Source: Candidatus Mcinerneyibacteriota bacterium
GTDB lineage: Bacteria; AUK180; JAQVHJ01
NCBI GenBank assembly: GCA_030630935.1
Contig: DAOVMD010000136.1
Span: 1-7,483 of the forward strand
Reading direction: 5' to 3'
DNA length: 7,483 nucleotides
Below are positions 1-7,189 of the stretch, in pieces. The notes below the pieces were generated by a model that saw only the letters and a list, made by a program, of their open reading frames with translations, did no database searches and had not been told where the DNA came from. Position 1 is the stretch's first letter. Each line of letters opens with the position of its first letter. A program made the position numbers and the translations under genes.

Positions 1-249
1 AAAAATATTACTCCCGATAATATTACCTAATGCCAGGTTTGGTTCATGGATAATTAGTACAGCTGCGAGGTTTGAAACGAGTTCAGGTAAAGATGTAATA
101 ATTGATAATAAAATCATACCAATCCAGAGCTGTGAGATTTTTGTTTTCTCTGATACTGCATCGGCATAAATAATCAACTGTGATCCAACACCAAAAAGTA
201 ATAGTGTAATAATTATAAAAGCTAAGATGTATATTAAAAAAGTAATCAC
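1..249 (-). CDS. Sodium/calcium antiporter family membrane protein, N-terminal 83 residues (partial)
   Basis: This gene starts inside the window and runs off the left edge, so only the first 83 residues are present. They form a hydrophobic helix at about residues 3-28 and a second hydrophobic segment from about 41. That segment carries TSLPELVSN at 52-60 and GNIIGSNIF at 75-83. Together these match the alpha-1 repeat of the Na+/Ca2+ exchanger superfamily (CaxA/YrbG type), where the acidic residue of the PELV motif (here E56) and the GNxxGSN loop line the ion site. The start is GTG at 249-247, overlapping the TGA of nfo as GTGA. An AAGG lies about 8 nt upstream, inside the end of nfo, so translation is probably coupled. 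It is the last visible gene of the operon. The residue before TSLPE is Ile rather than the common Gly or Ala. The exported ion cannot be told from this fragment. Confidence 0.85.
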   Translation of the reverse strand, partial: MITFLIYILAFIIITLLLFGVGSQLIIYADAVSEKTKISQLWIGMILLSIITSLPELVSNLAAVLIIHEPNLALGNIIGSNIF

Positions 250-1100
250 GGTTTCGCCTTTTTTAAAATTTTCTTCAGCATTTGAAGATTTTTTTTATCC
301 GCATTTTCAAAATCTTTTGGGGTCTCCATTATAATTGGGATATTATCAAGAAATCCTGTTTTGAAAAGATTTACAAAGCCATTCGTTCCAATCTTCCCTT
401 TCCCAAGATGTTCATGTTGGTCTCGTTTTGAACCCAGGTCAAATTTGGAATCGTTAAGATGAATCAGATTTATTTTCTCAAGCCCAATCATATCAAATAG
501 TTCCGAGAACATAGACATTGTGTTCATTTCTACTCTGAAATTATAACCATATGCAAATAGATGACAAGTATCAAGACAAATTCCAATTTTATCCGGATTC
601 TTAACGCGATCAAGAATCCTCTTCAGTTCGTCAAAGTTCTTTCCAATCTGGTTCCCGCCGCCGGCGACATTCTCTATTAGAATCTTCTTGTTTCCACTCA
701 GAAATTTTGAAGCTGTGTCAATAGCTGATGCAAGACGCTTGATTCCCTTATTTACAAGTTTACATGAGCCGGGATGCAGTACCAAGAAGTCCCCACCAAG
801 AAGTTCTGTGGTTTTTGCTTCCTCCACCAGGAGACGTTTTGATTTTTTATAAATGTCAAAATTATCTGAGCAGGCATTTATTAAATATATCGAATGAATC
901 ACCAGCGGAAATATTGAAAGATCTTTCCGAACTTTTTTAAAATCTTCAACTTCATTTTTATTGAATCTTTTCTTTTTCCAACTTCTTGGATTTCTTGAAA
1001 AAACCTGAAGGGAGTTACAACCTAATTCAATGGTTTCATGAAGAGAGTGTGTAAGTCCCTTTGAAATTGACAGGTGAAAACCGAATCTTTTTCCTTTCAT
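246..1100 (-). CDS. nfo: Endonuclease IV (AP endonuclease)
   Basis: This is a 284-residue zinc-dependent endonuclease of base excision repair. It cuts 5' to abasic sites and removes 3' blocking groups in the cytoplasm. Family members are usually about 280 residues, so it is full length. All nine expected metal ligands are visible: H69 (VIHS), H109 (LVLHPGS), E143 (ILIENVAGGG), D177 and H180 (CLDTCH), H214 (LIHLNDSK), D227 and H229 (RDQHEH) and E259 (PIIMETP). The AP endonuclease 2 signatures around them are intact, as is the N-terminal GFHLSISKG strand. The ATG at 1100 overlaps the mreD stop as ATGA. The upstream Shine-Dalgarno match is weak, which suggests translational coupling to mreD. Its position straight after mreD is unusual, since nfo has no known role in cell shape. 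The co-transcription may simply be convenient. Confidence 0.97.
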   Translation of the reverse strand: MKGKRFGFHLSISKGLTHSLHETIELGCNSLQVFSRNPRSWKKKRFNKNEVEDFKKVRKDLSIFPLVIHSIYLINACSDNFDIYKKSKRLLVEEAKTTELLGGDFLVLHPGSCKLVNKGIKRLASAIDTASKFLSGNKKILIENVAGGGNQIGKNFDELKRILDRVKNPDKIGICLDTCHLFAYGYNFRVEMNTMSMFSELFDMIGLEKINLIHLNDSKFDLGSKRDQHEHLGKGKIGTNGFVNLFKTGFLDNIPIIMETPKDFENADKKNLQMLKKILKKAKP

Positions 1101-1606
1101 ATTTTTGACCAGATCTTTCTTTGTGTATGAGTTTGGATTCTTTTAATTAGCATGAAAACAGGAATTGCGATTAATGTGTTCAATATTGACGGAAGAATAA
1201 ATTGTATGAGGGTTGACCCGAGAACCGGTGGTTTCACATTAAATATAATAGAGTATAATAATCTTGTAATTGATAATTCAATAATCGATGCGATAAAAAC
1301 AAAGAAAACTAAGTTTGACAACGTCTTCAGCATCAAGATATCTTTAAATATATTTATTGTAAAGGAAATTATTACCGCAGTAAAAGTATATACCCCTAAG
1401 GCCGGTCCGGCAGAGAATAGATCCTGGAGCAATCCTGCATAGAAACTCCATGATAATGACTCATAATATGATGTTCTAAATGATAAAATAACAACAAAAA
1501 TTATAAAAATTTCAAAATGAAAAAATGAAAGGATTCCCCTGAGTGAAACTTGAATTAACAATAAAAGAAATATAAATAATCCTATAAACAACTTTTCATT
1601 TCTCAT
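1097..1606 (-). CDS. mreD: Rod shape-determining protein MreD
   Basis: This is an integral inner-membrane partner of MreC and MreB in the elongation machinery. With the start used here it has 169 residues, normal for MreD, and is almost wholly hydrophobic with about five or six predicted membrane helices. The most MreD-like stretch is GLLQDLFS at 58-65 followed by the conserved G71 (ALGVYTF), the family's glycine-aspartate pattern. Sequence conservation in MreD is low, so the call also rests on its place after mreC. I chose ATG 1606, which overlaps the mreC end by 11 nt and has a GAG about 7 nt upstream. An in-frame ATG at 1627 would add 7 residues (MGIQSSN) but has a GGAAG directly abutting it, too close for good initiation. 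The stop overlaps the nfo start by 4 nt. Confidence 0.93.
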   Translation of the reverse strand: MRNEKLFIGLFIFLLLLIQVSLRGILSFFHFEIFIIFVVILSFRTSYYESLSWSFYAGLLQDLFSAGPALGVYTFTAVIISFTINIFKDILMLKTLSNLVFFVFIASIIELSITRLLYSIIFNVKPPVLGSTLIQFILPSILNTLIAIPVFMLIKRIQTHTQRKIWSKI

Positions 1607-2441
1607 ATTCGAACTCTGTATTCCCATCTTCCGGAATTAGAACCTGAACAAACTCTAATTTATCCAGGTCAGCCATTGGAGCAACGGCAACTTTTTTAAT
1701 AATATCATCGCTTTCAATAACTTTTTTTATTTTACCTATTACAATTCCTTTGATAATATACTTATCAAAACCGGAAGTTACAATAACTTCACCGATTAAT
1801 TTTCTTACACCAGGTTCAGAGATGTTTTTCTTATGATATTCAAATTGAAAATCCAAAAACGGTGATGACCTACCTTTTATAATTCCTAAAAACCTCTCTT
1901 CCCTAAGTATTCCACTCGTAGTGAATCGGGAATCAGTTATAAGTATCACTCTTGAAGTATTATAATAAACATTCTGAACCCGGCCTATCAAACTTTCACC
2001 AAGAATTACAGGAGTATTAAGAATAATTCCATGTTTTGCGCCTTTATTTATTATTATAGAATTAAACCATTGTGATGAACTACGCCCAATAACTTTTGCG
2101 TGAACAACTTTTTGTTTTTGGAAATCCACCAGGTCCAGGTCTTCAGCGATCTTTTTATATTCAATATTCTTCTCAACCAATTTCGAGTTAATCCATCTCA
2201 AATAAAGGTTTTCCTTCTTCAAGAGCTGGTTCTCGCGGATTAGGGCTTTCTGTGATTTGAAGTAAAAGAGTACATTTAGTGTTGAGTATTTAATGCTATC
2301 AACTACTATAAAAACAGGTTTTGAGATCACACTAATTATTTGATTCAAAGGTTTCATGTCCCTGAAGAAAAACAAAATCACAGACATAATAAGTAATATT
2401 ATAAAAAATCTTAATCTATTAAAATCAAATTGTTTTTGCAT
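1596..2441 (-). CDS. mreC: Rod shape-determining protein MreC
   Basis: This is a bitopic inner-membrane protein whose periplasmic part scaffolds and activates the elongation-specific peptidoglycan synthases. Of its 281 residues, a short cytoplasmic tail precedes one membrane helix at about 11-27. A charged coiled coil runs from about 62 to 103 and drives dimerisation. The double beta-barrel domain spans about 110-272. Diagnostic family strings are VIGRSSSQWFNSIIINKG (117-134), followed by GI, then LIGRV (151-155) and SRVILITD (163-170). The start is taken as ATG 2441. A TTG directly before it (2444) is also in frame and would add one residue; an AGGG lies about 12 nt before the ATG and 9 nt before the TTG. 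The gene follows mreB after 22 nt. The C-terminal tail is short and acidic. Confidence 0.95.
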   Translation of the reverse strand: MQKQFDFNRLRFFIILLIMSVILFFFRDMKPLNQIISVISKPVFIVVDSIKYSTLNVLFYFKSQKALIRENQLLKKENLYLRWINSKLVEKNIEYKKIAEDLDLVDFQKQKVVHAKVIGRSSSQWFNSIIINKGAKHGIILNTPVILGESLIGRVQNVYYNTSRVILITDSRFTTSGILREERFLGIIKGRSSPFLDFQFEYHKKNISEPGVRKLIGEVIVTSGFDKYIIKGIVIGKIKKVIESDDIIKKVAVAPMADLDKLEFVQVLIPEDGNTEFEYEK

Positions 2442-2463
2442 CAATTAAATTATCCCTAAAAGA

Positions 2464-3498
<1,035 letters not shown>

Positions 3499-4521
3499 TT
3501 ATTGTTGAAGTTCTTTTAACTTCTTAAGTGCTGATGGATATTTCGGATCCATCTTTAATGAAATCTTTATATGTTTCAACGCTTCTTTTTTCATGTCTAA
3601 TTGTTCATAGGTCTTACCAAGCCAGAAATTTACCTTTGCAGTATTAAGTGATTTCTTGGCACTTTTATAATATTTTAAAGCTTTGGAAAATTGTTTCTCA
3701 TCAAAGGACATCCAGCCCATAACCATTAGACTTTTATACTTCATTTGGGAAGAGATACTTTCCTTCGATAATAGTTTTAAGAGAACCTGTCTTGATTTCT
3801 CAAATTCACGAATGTCTTTATAAAGTATCCCGACAAATAATAATCCTTTCGATTCAGAGTACTCGGATTGCCTTTTGAAAGAGAAATAAAATTTAAACTT
3901 AGGATCAATCTCCAAAAGTCTCATCTCAATATATTTAATATCATCAGTATGTTTCCCTGATTGAAATAGATGCTCAGAATAAACTTCATAGGCCCGGACA
4001 AAATATAATTTAACTAACTGTTTTAAATTCGATTTTGAATAATTCCCAAATCGACCTGCCTTCAAGTTCTTTAAATAAAAATTACCCTGGGATTTATAAG
4101 AAAGAGCAAGGCTTTTTTCAAGACCACTTTCTTTATATCCAGACTTATAAACATTCTCCAGGTGCTCTACCGCCTCCGGCATATCCGAATTTAAATAACT
4201 TAAACCAAGCTTATATCTATAATGCATATTTAAGTTTTCATCGTTAGATAATGCTAAACCGGATTTGTAAAACCGGATTGCTCTGGAATAATCTTCATTT
4301 AAAAAATATAACTCAGCAACATCAAAGTTCAACTGAACATTCTCAGGATTCTTTGCTAATTTCCGTAATAATCGTTCTTCTGACTTACTCGGTGGTTTTA
4401 CAAGGGTCTTAAGCATAAAAATTAAAAACACAAAAACCAGTACATAAATCACGATAAGTTTTGGAGAAAAACGAAGTGGTTTCCGAACTCTCTTTATATT
4501 CAATCGACGATTTTTTTCCAT
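3499..4521 (-). CDS. Membrane-anchored tetratricopeptide-repeat protein, first gene of the mre operon
   Basis: This protein has 340 residues and no specific family that I recognise. A very basic N-terminus (residues 1-20 have many Lys and Arg) precedes one strong membrane helix at about 21-39, giving an N-in, C-out signal-anchor topology by the positive-inside rule. The rest is helical with TPR-like 34-residue units. The clearest are at about 61-93 (VAELYFLNEDYSRAIRFYKSG), 99-132, 261-293 and 294-327 (LGKTYEQLDMKKEALKHIK). A more divergent middle at 135-225 may be degenerate repeats. The start ATG has GAGA about 5 nt upstream. As the promoter-proximal gene, 12 nt before mreB, it is a candidate accessory of the elongation machinery, for example a periplasmic scaffold. 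That role is inferred only from position and the general protein-binding use of TPRs. Confidence 0.88.
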   Translation of the reverse strand: MEKNRRLNIKRVRKPLRFSPKLIVIYVLVFVFLIFMLKTLVKPPSKSEERLLRKLAKNPENVQLNFDVAELYFLNEDYSRAIRFYKSGLALSNDENLNMHYRYKLGLSYLNSDMPEAVEHLENVYKSGYKESGLEKSLALSYKSQGNFYLKNLKAGRFGNYSKSNLKQLVKLYFVRAYEVYSEHLFQSGKHTDDIKYIEMRLLEIDPKFKFYFSFKRQSEYSESKGLLFVGILYKDIREFEKSRQVLLKLLSKESISSQMKYKSLMVMGWMSFDEKQFSKALKYYKSAKKSLNTAKVNFWLGKTYEQLDMKKEALKHIKISLKMDPKYPSALKKLKELQQ

Positions 4522-4541
4522 CTTTTCTCTTAAGTTTTTTC

Positions 4542-4571
4542 TTGACTATAATTAACTAAGTATGTTATAAT
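4542..4571 (+). promoter_or_regulatory. Rightward sigma-70-type promoter for the PpiD-like gene
   Basis: TTGACT (4542-4547) and a perfect TATAAT (4566-4571) are separated by 18 nt. The TG at 4563-4564 adds an extended -10 (TGTTATAAT). The predicted start is near 4578, giving a leader of about 70 nt. This is the best promoter match in the window. Confidence 0.75.
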
Positions 4572-4573
4572 AC

Positions 4574-4589
4574 TAAAATGTTCATTTTA
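4574..4589. promoter_or_regulatory. 16-bp perfect palindrome between the divergent promoters, candidate operator
   Basis: TAAAATG-TT-CATTTTA has two 7-nt arms with perfect complementarity. It lies at the predicted start site of the rightward promoter and contains the -10 of the leftward one. A dimeric regulator bound here could block both promoters. It could also just be AT-rich promoter sequence that is symmetrical by chance. Confidence 0.4.
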
Positions 4590-4612
4590 TCAGAAATTGC
4601 AGAGTTTTGCAA
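4584..4612 (-). promoter_or_regulatory. Candidate leftward promoter for the TPR-mreBCD-nfo operon
   Basis: On the minus strand, TTGCAA (4612-4607) is followed after 17 nt by TAAAAT (4589-4584). A TG sits one base before the -10, giving an extended -10 (TGATAAAAT). The predicted start is near 4577, leaving a leader of about 56 nt before the TPR ATG. Spacing and hexamers fit a sigma-70 type promoter, assuming this organism uses that consensus. It is the only good candidate I see upstream of the leftward operon. Confidence 0.5.
4597..4612. repeat. Inverted repeat in the rightward leader
   Basis: TTGCA (4597-4601) and TGCAA (4608-4612) are separated by 6 nt and could form a small hairpin in the leader of the PpiD-like gene. 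The right arm is also the -35 hexamer of the leftward promoter, so the symmetry may have no RNA role. Confidence 0.3.
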
Positions 4613-4636
4613 GTAAAATATTTATTTCAAAAATTC

Positions 4637-4641
4637 GGAGG
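4637..4641 (+). promoter_or_regulatory. Ribosome binding site that fixes the PpiD-like start
   Basis: A full GGAGG stands 7 nt before ATG 4649. It decides against the in-frame TTG at 4607, which has no Shine-Dalgarno sequence and would put 14 extra residues before the membrane anchor. Confidence 0.85.
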
Positions 4642-4648
4642 AAATAAA

Positions 4649-6478
4649 ATGCTAAGAGCTTTACGAGAAAACACAAAAACCATTATCTGGGTAACAGTTG
4701 CTGCATTTATCCTGAGCCTCTTCTTTGTATTTGGAGATATGCTGAGGAAGAAAGCAAAGGACCAGGGAATTGCAAAAGTTGGGAAAACAAAAATCTCACG
4801 ACAAGAATTCAATAATATGTACACGAGGATTTTAAATTACCAAAGGGACTACAACACTGAAATTACTCCGGCACAAACCAAAAAGATGCTGGAGGATGCA
4901 CTTAATGTTGTTGTTGAAAATGAAATTCTACGCCAACTCTCCAAGGAATCGAAGATTGAAGTTTCCGATTCAGAAATGATTGTAGGTATTAGATCTAACC
5001 CTGCCTTCCAGGGACCGACTGGTTTTGATAGAAACAGGTACGAACAATTTTTAGCACGTCGGGGGGATACTCCAGGGACATTCGAGAAATTATATAAAGA
5101 TGAGCTCTTAATCTTTAAAATGAAATATTTGGTTTTTGATTTTTATACAACTTCAGCACTCGAAAATGAATATTACTTCTTAATTTCTAACGAGAGAGCA
5201 TCAGGTGAAGGGATTAACCTTAATCTTGAAAAGTTCTATGACCAAGTTGAATATACCGATAAGGATTTAAAAAGTTTCTATGAGAAAAATAAGCAAGATT
5301 ATTTTATCAAGAAACGTGTGAAAGTTGAGTATTATTATGTCCCTATCATGCCGTCCGAAGAAGATAAGGTAGACGCAACTGAAAGATTAACAAAGATTCG
5401 GGAACAAGCACTTGCCGGAGAAGATTTTGCAGAACTGGCGAAGATATATTCTGAAGGCCCGTCTGCTCCAAAAGGCGGTGACCTCGGATGGTTCGGAGAA
5501 GGACAAACCGTCCCGGTTTTCGAGAAGGCAGCATTCTCTCTTAAGATTGGAGAGATTTCCGAAATCGTGGAGACTCGATACGGACTCCATATTATCAAGA
5601 TGGAAGAAAGGAAAATGGAAAAAGGTAAAAAGGTTTTTCATTGCCGGCATATTCTCCTTAAAGTTGAAGCTTCAGAAGAGACAAAAGAAACAGTATTCAA
5701 CTTTGCAGATGAACTCGCAGAAGACCTGAAGAAAGTTGATGATTTCGAGAAGATCAAAGGGAAATATCCTGATATTAATAGAGCTGAAACAGACTACTAT
5801 ACAGAAGATCAACCGCCATTCCCACAATTAAAACAGGCATTTGACCTTGCGGAAGATGAGAAAGTAGATTTCCCTATTCCTGTTTCTGGTGGTTATCTTG
5901 TTTATAAACTTATGGATATCAAACCGGAATATTTTACAGAGTTTGAAAAAGTAAAAGAAGAAATCAAATTGAGATTCCTCCATAAAGCTTCAGTTAAACA
6001 TGCAGAAATTAAAGCAAAAGAAATCTTTGATTCAATTAAAGATAGTGATAAGGATTTTAATCTCGAAGAGTTTTCAAAAGAATCAGGATTTGAATATTTT
6101 AAAACTAATCCATTCATCTCAGGTAACCCGATCTCACTTGAAACAGAAAAAGCAACAGAAGAACCTATCTCATTAACAGGAAGTGATACATTCTCAAAAG
6201 AATTCTACCTTAGTGAAGATTTTAAAATATCAGGTCCTTATGAATATGCTGATGGATTTATAATTGGTAGAATTATTAAAAGAAAATTACACTCAGAAAA
6301 AGATTTGGAAAAGGAGTTTGCCAGCTTAGATTATTTCAGCAGGTATATGAATCAAGTCGCAGGACAAGGGTTTTACCAGGAATTCATTACAAATAAAAAG
6401 AAAGAAATTGGAGTAGAATCATACCTTAAAGAATATATGAAAGAATCATACGGCGAAGAAACCGAAGAAGAAGAATAA
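4649..6478 (+). CDS. PpiD/SurA-like membrane-anchored periplasmic folding factor with parvulin domains
   Basis: This 609-residue protein has a short basic N-terminus and one membrane helix at about 10-29, then a large extracytoplasmic part. A SurA/PpiD-type N domain follows (about 41-170, starting GIAKVGKTKISRQEFNNMY). A first parvulin-like domain spans about 222-320 and includes GGDLGWFGEGQTVPVFEKAA (276-295) and YGLHIIKM (311-318). A second, degenerate one spans about 328-423, from RHILLK (333-338) to GGYLVYKL (414-421). A helical C-terminal region ends in the acidic tail GEETEEEE. Length and order resemble E. coli PpiD (about 623 residues), which assists proteins leaving the Sec translocon. 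Each parvulin fold lacks part of the usual catalytic set, so chaperone activity is likelier than prolyl isomerase activity. The gene is monocistronic or weakly linked to the next one. It has its own promoter and is divergent from the mre operon. Confidence 0.92.
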   Translation: MLRALRENTKTIIWVTVAAFILSLFFVFGDMLRKKAKDQGIAKVGKTKISRQEFNNMYTRILNYQRDYNTEITPAQTKKMLEDALNVVVENEILRQLSKESKIEVSDSEMIVGIRSNPAFQGPTGFDRNRYEQFLARRGDTPGTFEKLYKDELLIFKMKYLVFDFYTTSALENEYYFLISNERASGEGINLNLEKFYDQVEYTDKDLKSFYEKNKQDYFIKKRVKVEYYYVPIMPSEEDKVDATERLTKIREQALAGEDFAELAKIYSEGPSAPKGGDLGWFGEGQTVPVFEKAAFSLKIGEISEIVETRYGLHIIKMEERKMEKGKKVFHCRHILLKVEASEETKETVFNFADELAEDLKKVDDFEKIKGKYPDINRAETDYYTEDQPPFPQLKQAFDLAEDEKVDFPIPVSGGYLVYKLMDIKPEYFTEFEKVKEEIKLRFLHKASVKHAEIKAKEIFDSIKDSDKDFNLEEFSKESGFEYFKTNPFISGNPISLETEKATEEPISLTGSDTFSKEFYLSEDFKISGPYEYADGFIIGRIIKRKLHSEKDLEKEFASLDYFSRYMNQVAGQGFYQEFITNKKKEIGVESYLKEYMKESYGEETEEEE

Positions 6479-6556
6479 ATTATTGTTTGCTGAGAACACG
6501 TTATTTGCGAAGCCCTCAACCCTAGCGAAGCGCGTGGTTCCGGGTCATTGCGTTGG

Positions 6557-6564
6557 TATAAAAT
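6557..6564 (+). promoter_or_regulatory. Weak candidate -10 for the small lipoprotein gene
   Basis: TATAAAAT preceded by TG one base upstream (6554-6555) gives an extended -10 look (TGGTATAAA). No good -35 hexamer lies 16-18 nt upstream, and the element would leave a leader of about 137 nt containing both repeat copies. Confidence 0.25.
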
Positions 6565-6588
6565 GGTTTGTATACGATAACTCCATTA

Positions 6589-6625
6589 TGTCATTGCGAG
6601 GAGCGAAGCAACGCGGCAATCTCGC
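6589..6625 (+). repeat. Dispersed palindromic repeat, copy A
   Basis: The unit opens with TGTCATTG and closes with CGGCAATCT, then CGC. The ends pair as ATTGC with GCAAT. The centre, CGAGGAGCGAAGCAACG, contains the GCGAAGC mini-hairpin heptamer. Confidence 0.7.
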
Positions 6626-6644
6626 TTTTAAAAGAACGTCAGAA

Positions 6645-6679
6645 TGTCATTGTCAAAGAGGCTGTGCCTCCGGCAATCT
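6645..6679 (+). repeat. Dispersed palindromic repeat, copy B (variant centre)
   Basis: It has the same ends as copy A (TGTCATTG and CGGCAATCT) but an unrelated centre with its own hairpin, GAGGC-TGT-GCCTC (6658-6670). Shared ends with a different core suggest one repeat family with exchangeable middles. Confidence 0.65.
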
Positions 6680-6697
6680 AATTGCGAAGCAATTTTT
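6680..6697 (+). terminator. Hairpin with T run next to the lipoprotein ribosome site
   Basis: AATTGC-GAA-GCAATT (6680-6694) is a perfect 6-bp stem with a 3-nt loop; T residues run on to 6697. The shape resembles a short intrinsic terminator, but the stem has only two G-C pairs. It directly abuts GGGAG at 6698, so it could equally affect translation or be only part of the repeat. Confidence 0.35.
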
Positions 6698-6702
6698 GGG
6701 AG
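6698..6702 (+). promoter_or_regulatory. Ribosome binding site that fixes the small lipoprotein start
   Basis: GGGAG lies 5 nt before ATG 6708. It supports this start over upstream in-frame start codons, which would translate the repeat region. Confidence 0.7.
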
Positions 6703-6707
6703 ATACT

Positions 6708-7016
6708 ATGAACCTAAAAGGAAAAATTATATTAATTCTTTTATTATTAACCCTATTCTATTTCTCCGGTTGTGCATATGTGGAAATACGATCTTCTAAT
6801 TTTGAACCTATAGTTTTTGAGTTACCGCAGCACTATTTTATTCCAACAATTAGCCTTTATGTTCTTTTCCTGATTGTATTTGGGATTTGGTTATTCTTTG
6901 ATGCCAGGAAAAGGGGAAAATCGGCGTTCTGGGTAATTTTAGTCATGGTCTTGATTCCACTGCCATGGGGAATCATCGGTTGGCTTGTTTTCCGACCTCC
7001 AATTAGGGATAGGTAA
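6708..7016 (+). CDS. Small membrane protein, putative lipoprotein, function unknown
   Basis: This 102-residue protein is not one I can name. Residues 1-21 form a signal-like segment (MNLKGK, then a Leu/Ile-rich core) ending in FSGC, so C22 is a possible lipidation site. The -3 position is Phe rather than the usual Leu, making the lipobox imperfect. Two more hydrophobic helices follow at about 45-64 and 74-95. They are joined by the positive loop DARKRGKS (65-72), and the tail is FRPPIRDR. The pattern DARKRGKSAFWVILV...PLPWGIIGWLVFR resembles small two-helix membrane modules such as phospholipase D nuclease N-terminal (PLDc_N) segments, but I do not claim that family. A lipoprotein signal ahead of two helices is odd. 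The first segment may simply be a membrane anchor. Repeat sequences lie on both sides. Confidence 0.6.
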   Translation: MNLKGKIILILLLLTLFYFSGCAYVEIRSSNFEPIVFELPQHYFIPTISLYVLFLIVFGIWLFFDARKRGKSAFWVILVMVLIPLPWGIIGWLVFRPPIRDR

Positions 7017-7026
7017 TACGAAGACA

Positions 7027-7051
7027 TAGCACATCGCTTCGCTCGTAATGA
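7027..7051 (-). repeat. Inverted fragment of the dispersed repeat
   Basis: Read on the minus strand it gives TCATTACGAGCGAAGCGATG, close to the start of copy A (TCATTGCGAGGAGCGAAGC) and including GCGAAGC at 7036-7042. It lies just after the lipoprotein stop, in opposite orientation to copies A and B. Confidence 0.55.
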
Positions 7052-7189
7052 AAAAGGAATAATGAATAATTAAGAATGAAGAATTATTTACTTTGATTCT
7101 TATGATGCATTTGTTTAAAACTTTCGATGCTTAATAAAACTTTTGAATGCAATTCTAAAAATAGCCGCTGACAAACGAAGCGCAGTCAT

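Larger units (their letters stand above)
6479..6707 (+). repeat. Gene-free stretch made of dispersed palindromic repeats
   Basis: This 229-nt stretch separates the PpiD-like gene from the small lipoprotein. It happens to stay open in one frame and joins the lipoprotein frame, but the residues are repeat-encoded and not protein-like. It holds two clear repeat copies, degenerate fragments around 6500-6555, and four copies of GCGAAGC (6507, 6525, 6603, 6684). From memory, the sequence style TCATTGCGAGGAGCGAAGC is a common intergenic repeat in many bacterial genomes. The GC-richness contrasts with the flanking genes. Confidence 0.75.

Noticed and set aside
1152-1442. A 96-codon plus-strand open frame opposite mreD
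   Set aside because: It is antisense to a membrane protein gene in an intact operon and has no support of its own.
5335-5729. Several overlapping open frames of 62-105 codons on both strands inside the PpiD-like gene
   Set aside because: They lie wholly inside a well-supported gene with clear domain motifs, and none looks like a known protein or has a convincing ribosome site.
6589-6697. A CRISPR array
   Set aside because: The two copies share only short ends, the spacing is not regular with unique spacers, and no cas gene is present.
6483-6707. An open frame running in phase into the small lipoprotein gene, which would give a 177-residue protein
   Set aside because: The extra 75 residues are encoded by the palindromic repeats and show no protein-like pattern. 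A good ribosome site and a signal-like segment mark ATG 6708 as the start.
7072-7103. AAGAAT...ATTCTT as a terminator for the lipoprotein gene
   Set aside because: It has only a 6-bp AT-rich stem with a long loop and no T run after it.
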